A stretch of DNA of 64,000 nucleotides. Source: JAJDTQ01 sp963422385. GTDB lineage: Bacteria > Desulfobacterota > Binatia > UBA9968 > JAJDTQ01. This document shows, one piece after another, positions 24,738 through 33,884 of this stretch. Numbering within the stretch: position 1 is the stretch's first letter; each line of letters begins with the position of its first letter. The stretch lies in the NCBI GenBank assembly GCA_963422385.1, contig OY729432.1, positions 1,054,001 to 1,118,000 of the forward strand, in the 5' to 3' direction. The translations under genes were made by a program, and so were the position numbers. The notes under the pieces were generated by a model that was not told where the DNA came from, made no database searches, and was given only the letters and a program-made list of their open reading frames with translations.

Positions 24738-26366
24738 ATCGCCATTCATCGCCTGACCAGACTGCCGGCGTGGCAGAGCCTCGCCGAGCACTACCTCACG
24801 CTCAAGGACGTGCATCTGCGCACGCTGTTCGCAGAGGACGAGAGCCGCGGCGAGCGTTTCGCCGTCGAGGACGCGGGGCTCTACCTCGACTACTCCAAGA
24901 ACCGCATCACCGACGAGACCCTGAGCCTGCTGCTGGAGCTGGCGCGGGCCACGGGCCTGCGGGAACGCATCGACGCCATGTTCGGCGGCGACCGGATCAA
25001 CGTCACCGAGGGGCGGCCGGTGCTGCACGTGGCGCTACGGGCGCCCCTCGGCCAGAGCATCCTGGTGGACGCCCAGGACGTGGTGCCCGACGTGCACACG
25101 GTGCTGGACCGCATGTCGTCCTTCGCCGACCGGGTCCGCTCCGGCGAATGGAAGGGGTACACCGGCAAACGCATCCGCAACGTCGTCAACATCGGCATCG
25201 GCGGCTCGGACCTGGGGTCGGTGATGGCCTACGAGGCCCTCCGGCACTACAGCGACCGGTCGCTCGACATGGGCTTCGTCTCCAACGTGGACGCCACCGA
25301 CTTCGCCGAGACCACCCAGGGACTGGACCCGGCGGAGACCCTGTTCATCGTCAGCTCAAAGAGCTTCACGACCCTGGAGACATTGAAGAACGCCCACACG
25401 GCGAGGGAGTGGTGCCTCGGCGCGCTCAAGGACGAGGCCGCGGTGGCCAGCCACTTCGTCGCGGTGTCCACCAACCACGAGGAGGTTCGGCGCTTCGGCA
25501 TCGACACGGACAACATGTTCGGCTTCTGGGACTGGGTCGGAGGCCGCTACTCCTACGACTCCGCCATCGGCCTGTCGCTGATGATCGCGGTCGGCCCGGC
25601 CAACTTCCGGGCCATGCTCGGAGGCCTCCACTCCCTGGACGAGCACTTCCGCACTGTGCCCTTCGAGCACAACCTGCCGGTGCTGCTGGGTCTTCTGGGC
25701 ATCTGGTACAACAACTTCTTCGGCGCCGAGACCCACTCCATCCTGCCCTACGACCAGTACCTCTGGCGCCTGAGCGCCTACTGCCAGCAAATCGACATGG
25801 AGAGCAACGGCAAGCACGTGAACCTGGACGGCGAGGCCGTGGACTACCAGACCGGTCCCATCGTCTGGGGACAGCCCGGCACCAACGGCCAGCACGCCTA
25901 CTACCAGTTGATCCATCAGGGCACCAAGCTCATCCCCTGCGACTTCATCGGCTTCTGCCGGACCCTCAATCCCCTGGGAAACCACCACGACCTCCTGATG
26001 GCGAACCTCTTCGCCCAGACCGAGGCGCTGGCCTTCGGCAAGACCGCGGAGGAAGCGGCCGCCGAGGGCATGCCGGCCTTCCAGGTGCCGCACCGGACCT
26101 TCGAGGGCAACCGCCCCACCAACACGATCCTGGCGGAAAGACTGACCCCGGAGACCTTCGGCAAGATCATCGCTCTCTACGAGCACAAGGTCTTCGTCCA
26201 GGGCGCGGTCTGGGGCATCAACTCCTTCGACCAGTGGGGCGTGGAGCTCGGCAAGGCCCTGGCCCAGCTCATCGTCCCGGAGTTGGAAAGCACGGACACG
26301 CCGGAACTCCACCACGACAGCTCCACCAACGCGCTGATCCGGCGCTACCGCCGGCTGCGGGGCTGA
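24738..26366 (+). CDS. pgi: Glucose-6-phosphate isomerase
   Basis: About 542 residues matching bacterial GPI along its length: GIGGSDLGSVMAYEALRHY, SKSFTTLETLKNAHTA, GGRYSYDSAIGLSLM, MESNGKHVNLDGEAVDY, GQPGTNGQHAYYQLIHQG and VWGINSFDQWGVELGK. The catalytic Glu and His of the family lie in these motifs. No ATG or GTG precedes the homology: the best fit is an ATC at 24738, eight bases after GGAGG; TTG at 24717, overlapping the preceding stop, is the alternative. The last ~750 bp are duplicated at 30.0-32.0 kb. Confidence 0.92.
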   Translation: MAIHRLTRLPAWQSLAEHYLTLKDVHLRTLFAEDESRGERFAVEDAGLYLDYSKNRITDETLSLLLELARATGLRERIDAMFGGDRINVTEGRPVLHVALRAPLGQSILVDAQDVVPDVHTVLDRMSSFADRVRSGEWKGYTGKRIRNVVNIGIGGSDLGSVMAYEALRHYSDRSLDMGFVSNVDATDFAETTQGLDPAETLFIVSSKSFTTLETLKNAHTAREWCLGALKDEAAVASHFVAVSTNHEEVRRFGIDTDNMFGFWDWVGGRYSYDSAIGLSLMIAVGPANFRAMLGGLHSLDEHFRTVPFEHNLPVLLGLLGIWYNNFFGAETHSILPYDQYLWRLSAYCQQIDMESNGKHVNLDGEAVDYQTGPIVWGQPGTNGQHAYYQLIHQGTKLIPCDFIGFCRTLNPLGNHHDLLMANLFAQTEALAFGKTAEEAAAEGMPAFQVPHRTFEGNRPTNTILAERLTPETFGKIIALYEHKVFVQGAVWGINSFDQWGVELGKALAQLIVPELESTDTPELHHDSSTNALIRRYRRLRG

Positions 26367-26404
26367 AATGATCTTGGGACTTTTCGACAGGCTGGAGGCG
26401 CTCA

Positions 26405-26620
26405 ATGAATGACCCAGTTTTCGAACCCGGACAGCGGGTTCGCTTGAAGCACGACCCGGGCCGTTTCGGGGTCGTCACGGGCAAGGCTCGTGACCGCGGC
26501 GGCGTCCGCAGTTGGCAGGTTCAATTTCCCGAGGGAGGGCGGTACGTTCCAGGCGACCCGATCGAACTGATTGCGGAGAACGGCGACGATCCACTTGATC
26601 TGCTTGAGCGTTGCAGGATG
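26405..26620 (+). pseudogene. N-terminal fragment of a SNF2/DISARM-type helicase-like protein
   Basis: Seventy codons read MNDPVFEPGQRVRLKHDPGR, then VVTGKARDRGG, VQFPEGGRYVPGDPIELIAE and DDPLDLLERCR before the similarity stops. This resembles the small N-terminal barrel of SNF2-family helicases found in phage-defence clusters (DrmD-like), where a G-x-V-R-L-DPxRxGVVTGK motif leads into DPLDLLExGRFG. The assignment rests on motif memory and could be wrong. The helicase body is missing. Confidence 0.45.
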
Positions 26621-26639
26621 CTGTCTTCTCACTGCTCTT

Positions 26640-27228
26640 GTGAAACGGCTTGGCCTGCACGAGCTTCATCTGCAAAGAAAGCGTGCGGTCAAAGATGCAG
26701 GCGCACAGTTGAGTTCGTGCGTCACGACTGTGCCCGATCCGTCCAGTGCGATTCCAGACGAAGTGTCCACGTATGTCGATGACCCGTCGAATTGGTTGCT
26801 TGTTAAAGGATTGCACGAAATCGATGAAGACCATGTTAAAGAGTGCACAAATGCGATCATGAAGGTGCTCATGGCTCTGAGGATGAGCAGAGAGCCCAAG
26901 TCGCCCCACTGGGAGTCGGGGCTGCCGGTCTTCGTGGCGGGCGGCGGCGCCAACTTCAGTCTGGTGACCAGAGCCATGGAACAATCCCGTGAGCGCCGTT
27001 CTCAAGGCCATCCTCCCGCAGGGAGGGATCAATTGTATGCAGCTTCCCACGCTCGATACTTTGACGAACACGGGCATCTCGGATGAGATGATCGGGCGGC
27101 TTGACGTGGCCTACGGCCTTGGCTTTCACAGTTTCGACATCGGCATAATTCATCCACCACACGATATAGAAGATACATTCATCGGCAATCATCCGTTCCT
27201 GGAAATGGTCTCAAAAGATCAGGTCTGA
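26640..27228 (+). pseudogene. C-terminal remnant of an Hsp70-like protein
   Basis: REPKSPHWESGLPVFVAGGG with ANFSLVTRAMEQS gives the late nucleotide-binding part of actin/Hsp70-like ATPases, and, after a frame change near 26990, VLKAILPQGGINCMQLPTLD, RLDVAYGLGFHSFDIGIIHP and a SKDQV terminus continue the same protein. Hsp70-like proteins of this type accompany SNF2 helicases in some defence islands, whose helicase fragment lies directly upstream. No intact start remains. Confidence 0.45.
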
Positions 27229-27343
27229 GGCCGAAGACCTGCATTGTGTGAATTGGGACCCTCCATCGAACAAACCCACCCTGCCGCGGGTTCAGCAGCC
27301 GGGTCCCCTTGACACGAAAGACCCCACACTCAACACTGCTCCC

Positions 27344-27690
27344 ATGGACTCGTTGCAAGAACAGCGCGAGTTGGTAGCTCTGTCCTCGCGGATCCTCGGC
27401 AAGCTCTGCCTGACCAAAAGCACCAGCGGACACGTAAGCGTGCGGGTGCCGGACACCGACACCTTTTTCATCCGAGCCCCCGGCCCGAGCGTCGAGGAGG
27501 CCACCATCACCGCCATCAAGCTCAACGATCTCGTGGAGATGAACTACCGCGCGACGCTCTTGGGGACGCCCCACTCGATTCCCGACGAAGAAATCGCCAT
27601 CATCACGGACGAAACGCATGCGCGGCAACGCCACGGCATCGTCGTGGCGCTACTACGGCACGCCGGCGGACGAGGAGGACGAGGGTTGAG
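27344..27690 (+). pseudogene. Class II aldolase/adducin gene, copy A, internally deleted
   Basis: The first 46 codons (MDSLQEQRELVALSSRILGK, STSGHVSVRV) and the last ~60 (GPSVEEATITAIKLNDLVEM, LLGTPHSIPDEEIAI) match the intact gene at 35146, but the ~115 codons between, including the HIHP metal site, are gone. The join lies where GCCC-CGGCCC strings recur on both sides in copy B, suggesting deletion between short direct repeats. Upstream sequence from about 27282 is also homologous to copy B. Confidence 0.85.
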
Positions 27691-27732
27691 GATCGAGTTC
27701 ATGGACCAACATTCGGAACGCAGCCGATTCTC

Positions 27733-29073
27733 GTGAAGATGCCCGTGCAGATCGAAACTCTCCCCCATAACCTCGGTACTCGAACCGACGAGAACAAGGT
27801 GCGGCCCAAAGACAAGGCGGTCCACGATTGGTACCGGTTCGTTCTGTCGTTCCCACCCCACCTCGTCCAAGCGTATCTCCGACAATTCGACATTCAGCCA
27901 TCCGATACGGTCCTGGACCCGTTCTGCGGAACCGGCACAACGCTGGTCGAGTGTAAGAAACTCGGCATCAGTAGCATTGGAATAGAATCCAACCCTATAG
28001 CGTATTTCGCAAGCTCGGTGAAGATCGAATGGTCCGTCGATCACATCCGGCTCTTGGACTATGCAAACACCGTTGTAGCAAAAGCCAAAAAACAGCTTGC
28101 GCAACAGGGCATCGACGAGTGGAACGATCTTCCACTGTTTGCATCGACGAGAGGCCCGGATATCCCCATGCAGGGACTTGATCCAAGCCAGTCAAAGTTG
28201 TTGTTGAAGGATTCCATTAGCCCGCTGCCCCTGCACAAGACATTGGTTCTTCTGACAGAGATAGACCGTAACGGTTGTCATCAGGTGCGACACTATGGAC
28301 GGCTCGCCCTCGCGAAAGCACTGGTGTATCGCATCGGCAACTTGAAGTTCGGTCCGGAGGTTGGGGTCGGTCAGATCAAAGACAACGCTCCGGTTCTCGA
28401 TGCCTGGTTTGACTGCCTGCAAGAAATCGTCAGTGATATTGCCGTCGTCAAAAGCCAGGCAGCCGTACCTGCCCATGTCATCAAGGCCGACGCTCGAAAA
28501 GTCGATCAGATTGTGGGACCCAAATCCGTCGATGCGGTGATTACTTCTCCGCCGTATCCCAACGAAAAGGACTATACACGCACAACGCGATTGGAGTCCG
28601 TCATCCTCGGATTGATCCGTGACAGAAAGGAGTTGCGCTCACTGAAGCAGGACTTGATCAGGTCCAACACGAGGGGCGTGTACAAGTCGGACACGGACGA
28701 TCTTGAGATAGCGGACAATATCGAAATACGGAATATAGCCGAAGCCATTGAGAACCGCCGTCTCCAGTTAGGCAAGACCTCCGGCTTCGAGCGCCTGTAC
28801 CCGCGGGTAACCCGGCTGTACTTTGGCGGAATGGCGCGGCATCTCGCCTCGCTTCGGCCTGTCCTCAGACCAGGGGCACGGCTTGCCTATGTCGTGGGTG
28901 ACCAGGCATCTTATCTAAGAATCATGATTCGCACAGGAAAACTGCTCGCTGATTTGGCCCGGTCGCTGAACTACAAAGTCACCGGTATCGACCTGTTTCG
29001 GACAAGGCCGTCCACCGCTACCGGCGAGCAACTTCGGGAAGAGGTTGTTTTGCTGGAATGGCCGGGCAACTGA
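27733..29073 (+). CDS. DNA methyltransferase (N4-cytosine or N6-adenine), likely R-M modification subunit
   Basis: 446 residues. Motif I (SAM binding) is VLDPFCGTGTTLVECKKLG near residue 60 and the catalytic motif IV is TSPPYPNEKDY near residue 270; TSPPY is typical of N4-cytosine methylases. The long stretch between would hold target recognition. GTG at 27733 is used because the truncated second copy at 35921 keeps that GTG but not the ATG two codons later. The overlapping downstream gene encodes a PD-(D/E)xK protein, so they form a type II-like R-M pair. Confidence 0.88.
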   Translation: MKMPVQIETLPHNLGTRTDENKVRPKDKAVHDWYRFVLSFPPHLVQAYLRQFDIQPSDTVLDPFCGTGTTLVECKKLGISSIGIESNPIAYFASSVKIEWSVDHIRLLDYANTVVAKAKKQLAQQGIDEWNDLPLFASTRGPDIPMQGLDPSQSKLLLKDSISPLPLHKTLVLLTEIDRNGCHQVRHYGRLALAKALVYRIGNLKFGPEVGVGQIKDNAPVLDAWFDCLQEIVSDIAVVKSQAAVPAHVIKADARKVDQIVGPKSVDAVITSPPYPNEKDYTRTTRLESVILGLIRDRKELRSLKQDLIRSNTRGVYKSDTDDLEIADNIEIRNIAEAIENRRLQLGKTSGFERLYPRVTRLYFGGMARHLASLRPVLRPGARLAYVVGDQASYLRIMIRTGKLLADLARSLNYKVTGIDLFRTRPSTATGEQLREEVVLLEWPGN

Positions 29074-29089
29074 TCAAAAGGAGACGACT

Positions 29090-29902
29090 ATTCCTTCCCC
29101 AAACCGCTATGAATTGATCATCGATGCGATTTTCCACGCCAAGCACCAGCCCGGACAACATGAGGTGGACTTTGAACGGGAGGATATCGTCCGGTTCGCA
29201 TCGGAGTTGAACGTACGCCTACCCCAGAATCTGGGCGATCTTATCTACTCCTTTCGTTACAGAACAGACCTTCCAGCCACCATCCTGGAAAACGCGCCCG
29301 AAGGGGAAACCTGGATCATCCGTCCAGTGGGACGGAGCAAATACCGATTCGTTCTCGTCAGCGATGCGCCGCTGATACCCAACCCGAACCTTGCAGTCAC
29401 GAAGATACCTGACTCAACCCCCGGGATAATTTCCAAGTATGCCTTCAATGATGAGCAAGCGGTTTTAGCGCGTGTTCGTTACAATCGGTTGATTGATATC
29501 TTCCTTGGAATTGCATGCTATTCACTCCAGAATCATTTTCGCACGACAGTCCAGGGTATGGGACAAGTTGAGACCGATGAAATCTATATCGGTGTAGACA
29601 AGGGCGGATGCCACTATGTCGTACCGGTCCAAGCCAAAAGCGTAAGAGACCGACTCAATAGAGTGCAAATCGAGCAGGACATCGCGCTCTGCGCCGACAA
29701 GTTGCCGTTCCTGCTTTGTCGACCCGTTGGAACCCAACTCATGCAGGAGAACTTGGTGGCGCTTTTTGAGTTCGAGCAGGAAGGGGACGGCTTGAAGGTG
29801 GTTTCGGAGAAGCACTACCAACTCGTGCCGCCGGACGCTGTGACCCAAGAGGACTTGGCCAGATACAGGCAACGTTTATCGGACAGACCCGATCGAGTCT
29901 GA
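29090..29902 (+). CDS. Putative type II restriction endonuclease (PD-(D/E)xK)
   Basis: About 270 residues. The segment VETDEIYIGVDKGGCHYVVP ending VQAKS is a PD-(D/E)xK-type nuclease core (acidic residues followed by QAK), and the context behind a methyltransferase gene supports a restriction enzyme. No ATG or GTG lies near the 5' end: AAAAGGAGA ends six bases before an ATT at 29090, making ATT the best start; TTG at 29045, inside the methylase gene, is the alternative. A rare initiation codon would keep nuclease levels low. Its 3' end and the methylase's 3' end share CTGATC, the likely deletion points in the second copy. Confidence 0.7.
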   Translation: MPSPNRYELIIDAIFHAKHQPGQHEVDFEREDIVRFASELNVRLPQNLGDLIYSFRYRTDLPATILENAPEGETWIIRPVGRSKYRFVLVSDAPLIPNPNLAVTKIPDSTPGIISKYAFNDEQAVLARVRYNRLIDIFLGIACYSLQNHFRTTVQGMGQVETDEIYIGVDKGGCHYVVPVQAKSVRDRLNRVQIEQDIALCADKLPFLLCRPVGTQLMQENLVALFEFEQEGDGLKVVSEKHYQLVPPDAVTQEDLARYRQRLSDRPDRV

Positions 29903-29925
29903 TCCCACCGAAAGGATACAATGCC

Positions 29926-30029
29926 ATGAGCGACCCCGAACCCGTCCGCATACCGACATCTACCGCTTATCACCACTGCCATAAACGCTCCCCGGGAAAG
30001 GCCAGGACTGGGCGAGCGACTGGTGAGGG
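29926..30029 (+). pseudogene. Remnant of the solute-binding-fold (dihydroxyphthalate decarboxylase-like) gene, copy A
   Basis: The first ~15 codons (ATGAGCGACCCCGAACCCGT...) match the start of the gene at 36193, and the next ~60 bp (from TCACCACTGCCATAAACGCT) match its interior around 36650-36710; the ~440 bp between are missing. The remnant runs into the pgi duplicate at a GCCATG shared by both parents (30027-30035). Confidence 0.75.
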
Positions 30030-30746
<717 letters not shown>

Positions 30747-31933
30747 GGGAAAATCTGAACAAGTCGGTTTTGGCAGAATGGGTTTATTGATGACGGAGTG
30801 GAGAGCGGGCCATGGAGCAAGCGACGTTTGCGGAGCTGGAGCACGATCTGAAGAAGCGTCACACGCGGCGCGAGGCGTTTCTCGAGAAGATGGAGGCGCT
30901 GATCCCGTGGGAGCGGCTGGAGAAGCGGGTCGAGCCGTTCTATCCGAAGGCCGGGCGCGGTCCGCGTCCCTATCCGCTGGGGGTGATGGTGCGGGTGCAC
31001 TGCGTGCAGTTGTTCTACAACCTGAGCGACCCCGGGATGGAGGACCTGCTCTACGAGGTGGAGTCGGTGCGGCGGTTTGTGGGGCTGCGGCTGTCGGGTG
31101 CGCTGCCCGACGAGACGACGATCCTGCACTTCCGCCGCCTGCTGGAGAGGCTGTTCGAGGAGGTCAACGCGCATCCGGCCTCGCTCGGGCACCGGTTGAA
31201 GACGGGGACGATCGTGGACGCGGGCATCGTCGCCGCGCCGTCGTCGACGAAGAACCGCAAGGGGGAGAGGGACCCGGAGATGCACCAGACGAAGAAGGGG
31301 AAGCAGTGGTGTTTCGGGATGAAGGCGCATATCGGTGTGGATGCGCAGTCGGGCTTGACGTACAGTCTGGAGACGACGCCGGCGAACGCCTCGGACGTGG
31401 CGACGGCGCACGCGCTGCTGCACGGAAACGAGGAGCAGGTGTGGGGCGACGCCGGCTACCAAGGGGTGGGCAAGCGCGAGGAGAACCGGGACACGGACGT
31501 GGACTGGCAGGTGGCGATGAAGCCCGGCAAGCGCAAGCTGTTGGACAAGGCGGGACCGGAGGAGGCGGCGGAGAAGCGCAAGGCCTCGGTGCGGGCCAAG
31601 GTGGAGCACCCGTTCCTGTATGTGAAGCGCCACTTCGGCTACGCCAAGGTGCGCTGCCGGGGGCTGGCGAAGAACACCCAGCGTATCGCCGTGCTGCTCG
31701 GGTTCACCAATCTGCTCATCGCCCGGCGCTACGACACCGCCTGACCCGGGGCCGTTCCGTCCGGAGCTGCCGCAAGGCGGCGGCAAGCGGGCCGATCGGT
31801 CGCAGACCGCGCCTTGATTCGCTCTTGCTTCCGTGTAAACCGACCACAGGCCGCTCTCGGACAGCTTCCCGCTTTCACCAACGGACGCGATGAATCTTGT
31901 ACCCGTCAATATCGGGTTTGTTCAGACCTTCCC
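30747..31933 (+). mobile_element. IS5-family insertion sequence
   Basis: 1187 bp bounded by imperfect inverted repeats: left GGGAAAATCTGAACAA, right TTGTTCAGACCTTCCC. The flanks are CTA on the left and TAA on the right, so a 2-bp TA target duplication fits (CTA if the ends are shifted by one). It sits inside the duplicated pgi tail, so it arrived after the duplication. It encodes a complete DDE transposase. Confidence 0.88.
30812..31744 (+). CDS. IS5-family transposase
   Basis: 310 residues, full length. N-terminal DUF772-type region (PYPLGVMVRVHCVQLFYNL, ALPDETTILHFRRLLE) precedes the DDE catalytic core: TGTIVDAGIV (first Asp), QVWGDAGYQG (second Asp) and RAKVEHPFLYVKRHFGYAKV (Glu, with the Y-x2-K/R signature). 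No frameshift is seen, so the element may still be active. GGAGAGCGGGCC precedes the ATG. Confidence 0.95.
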   Translation: MEQATFAELEHDLKKRHTRREAFLEKMEALIPWERLEKRVEPFYPKAGRGPRPYPLGVMVRVHCVQLFYNLSDPGMEDLLYEVESVRRFVGLRLSGALPDETTILHFRRLLERLFEEVNAHPASLGHRLKTGTIVDAGIVAAPSSTKNRKGERDPEMHQTKKGKQWCFGMKAHIGVDAQSGLTYSLETTPANASDVATAHALLHGNEEQVWGDAGYQGVGKREENRDTDVDWQVAMKPGKRKLLDKAGPEEAAEKRKASVRAKVEHPFLYVKRHFGYAKVRCRGLAKNTQRIAVLLGFTNLLIARRYDTA

Positions 31934-31973
31934 TAACGCGCTGATCCGGCGCTACCGCCGGCGGCGCGGTTGA
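31934..31973 (+). pseudogene. Last 40 bp of the duplicated pgi tail
   Basis: TAACGCGCTGATCCGGCGCT onward matches the 3' end of pgi and completes the copy interrupted by the IS; similarity to pgi stops at the TGA. Confidence 0.85.
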
Positions 31974-32068
31974 GGAACGCCCAATACTTTCCGGCAAGCC
32001 AAACCAGGGACCGCCCGGTTGAAGAGTTGACAATTGAGCTAACTAGTACTATTATAGATACTATTGCT

Positions 32069-32308
32069 GTATCGACCCTCGAAGGATTCCGCCGTAAACC
32101 GAAAGCAGTCAGGTTCGCAGACTTGGCCAAAGTGTGCGACAAGTATTTCGGAGGGTAGCGCCAGAAGGGCACGAGTCATCGGGTATACCGCACTCCGTGG
32201 CCGGGCGACCCCAGAGTAAACATCCAGAACGACAAGGGCATGGCCAAGTCATATCAGGTGCGTCAAGTCATCAAGTCGATTGAAAAATTGGAGTCTCAAA
32301 ATGACTGA
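32069..32308 (+). pseudogene. HicA-type toxin gene with an in-frame TAG and no start codon
   Basis: One frame reads STLEGFRRKPKAVRFADLAK, VCDKYFGG, stop, RQKGTSHRVYRTPWPGDPRV, NIQNDKGMAKSYQVRQV and IKSIEKLE. GTSHRVYRTPWPGDPRVNIQ is the catalytic-histidine region of HicA-like mRNA interferases. The stop (TAG at 32156-32158) is in frame with everything around it, so a single base change explains it, and the expected initiation codon is GTA. The 3' end overlaps the HicB start by eight bases (ATGACTGA), the normal operon geometry. Confidence 0.75.
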
Positions 32309-32639
32309 CCGTTATACGTATCGTATCACTTGGTCTCCGGAGGACGGCGAGCACTTGGCTCTATGCATCGAGTTCCCATCGCTGAGCTGGCTGGCCCCCA
32401 CTCCCGACAAGGCTTTATCGGGAATCCGAAAGTTGGTGACCAATGTCCTCGCGGACATGCAGGCCAACGGAGAAACCCCTCCTGAGCCACTGGCAACCCG
32501 CGCTTACAGCGGAAAGTTCGTGGTGCGAGTGCCATCCGAAATACACCGCGAACTCGCGCTACGGGCAGCAGAGGAAGGTATAAGCCTGAACCGGTTCGTC
32601 AACGCGCGGCTGACACAGGCGGGCGAACTGACGCCATAA
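32301..32639 (+). CDS. HicB-family antitoxin
   Basis: 112 residues: an N-terminal HicB RNase H-like fold (TYRITWSPEDGEHLALCIEF, LSWLAPTPDKALSGI) and a C-terminal ribbon-helix-helix DNA-binding region (VRVPSEIHRELALRAAEEG, SLNRFVNARL). HicB proteins neutralise HicA mRNA interferases and repress their own operon. The coding sequence is undamaged although the toxin frame upstream is broken. Confidence 0.88.
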   Translation: MTDRYTYRITWSPEDGEHLALCIEFPSLSWLAPTPDKALSGIRKLVTNVLADMQANGETPPEPLATRAYSGKFVVRVPSEIHRELALRAAEEGISLNRFVNARLTQAGELTP

Positions 32640-32708
32640 ATCCCTGATTCTATCATTTGACAGGTCGGATTCGGCGTTTGGTCCTCAAGCCGTGCAATAC
32701 GTCTGCGG

Positions 32709-33863
32709 ATGGAGCCGTTGAATCAACTCAAGCTCGGCATCGCCGGACTCGGCGCCGCGTCACGCCAGATCCTTTCGGTGATCCACAAGGCATCGGGCGT
32801 CGCGTTGGCGGCGGGAGCGGACATCCGTCCCGAAGCGCTCGAAGAGTTCGCGGAAAAGTACCGGGCGGCGGTGTTCGACGACGTCGAGGCCATGTGCCGC
32901 AGCGCCGCGGTGGACGCGGTGTGGGTCGCCACGCCCAATGTCTTTCACGCGGAGCACACGGTGACGGCCGCGGAGCATGGCAAGCACGTCATCACCGAGA
33001 AACCCATGGCGGTGACGCTGGAGGAAGCGGACCGCATGGTGACCGCGGCCGCGCGCAACGGGGTCAAGCTGCTGCAGGGCCACTCCAAGGTGTACGATCC
33101 GCCGGTGCAACGCATGCGCGAGATCATCAGTTCCGGACGGCTGGGCCGGGTCATTCACGTCCAGACCATGAACTACAACAACTGGCTCCAGCGGCCGCGC
33201 ATCGCCTCGGAGGTGGACACCGCACGGGGGGGCGGGCTGGTCTACCGCCAGGGCCCGCACCAGACCGACATCGTCCGGTGCCTGGGCGGCGGGCTGGTCA
33301 AGAGCGTGCGCGCGGTCACCGGGCGATGGGACCCGAATTTCGACACCGAAGGCAACTTCGCCGCCATGCTGGAATTCGAGGACGGCGCCGTTGCCAGCAT
33401 GAGCTTCAACGGCTACGGCTATTTCGACGTCACCGAGCTGACCTGGGACATCGGCGAGGGCGGCTATCTGGTGGAACGGGCAGCCCGAGGGGAACGGCTC
33501 GCCGGCCCCATCGCCGCCCAGGAGAAGTATCAGCTCGCCGCAAGAACGGCACCCCCCGAGGACCGTATGCACCAGCCCTTTTTCGGCCTCACCATCGTGA
33601 GCTGCGAACGGGGAGCGATACGCCAGTCCCCGGACGGACTCTACGTGTACACCCGGAACGGCAGGGAAGCGGTCGCGTGCGGGCCGCGGTACGGACGCGC
33701 CGCGGAGCTGATCGAGCTGCGCGCCGGCCTGGTCGAAGAACGCCCGGTCTTCCCGGACGGGAGCTGGGGCAAGGCGACCCTGGAGGTCTGCCTCGCCATG
33801 CTGCGGTCGTCGAAGGAACGGCGGGAGATCCGCCTGGAGCACCAGACGCCCTGCCCTTTCTGA
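32709..33863 (+). CDS. Gfo/Idh/MocA oxidoreductase, 4,5-dihydroxyphthalate dehydrogenase-like
   Basis: 384 residues: NAD-binding GIAGLGAASRQILSVI, VWVATPNVFHAEHTVTA, the family EKP motif (HVITEKPMAVTLEEADR) and GGGLVYRQGPHQTDIVR, with the catalytic His in the last. In phthalate degradation Pht4 of this family oxidises the cis-dihydrodiol made by the dioxygenase. Its position 21 bp upstream of a Pht3-like Rieske oxygenase supports such a role. The start at 32709 (MEPLNQLKLG) has only a weak ribosome site; TTG six bases later is possible. Confidence 0.8.
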   Translation: MEPLNQLKLGIAGLGAASRQILSVIHKASGVALAAGADIRPEALEEFAEKYRAAVFDDVEAMCRSAAVDAVWVATPNVFHAEHTVTAAEHGKHVITEKPMAVTLEEADRMVTAAARNGVKLLQGHSKVYDPPVQRMREIISSGRLGRVIHVQTMNYNNWLQRPRIASEVDTARGGGLVYRQGPHQTDIVRCLGGGLVKSVRAVTGRWDPNFDTEGNFAAMLEFEDGAVASMSFNGYGYFDVTELTWDIGEGGYLVERAARGERLAGPIAAQEKYQLAARTAPPEDRMHQPFFGLTIVSCERGAIRQSPDGLYVYTRNGREAVACGPRYGRAAELIELRAGLVEERPVFPDGSWGKATLEVCLAMLRSSKERREIRLEHQTPCPF

Positions 33864-33884
33864 CGAAACTGAAAGGAGCGAGCC

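Noticed and set aside
26571..27086. A single intact 171-codon gene
   Set aside because: Homology to Hsp70-like proteins starts only mid-way and continues in a different frame after about 26990, so the frame as such is not a gene.
30747..31933. The IS5-family element as the cause of the pgi duplication
   Set aside because: The IS sits inside one copy of the duplicate with its own short target repeat, so it arrived later; the duplication ends do not coincide with IS ends.
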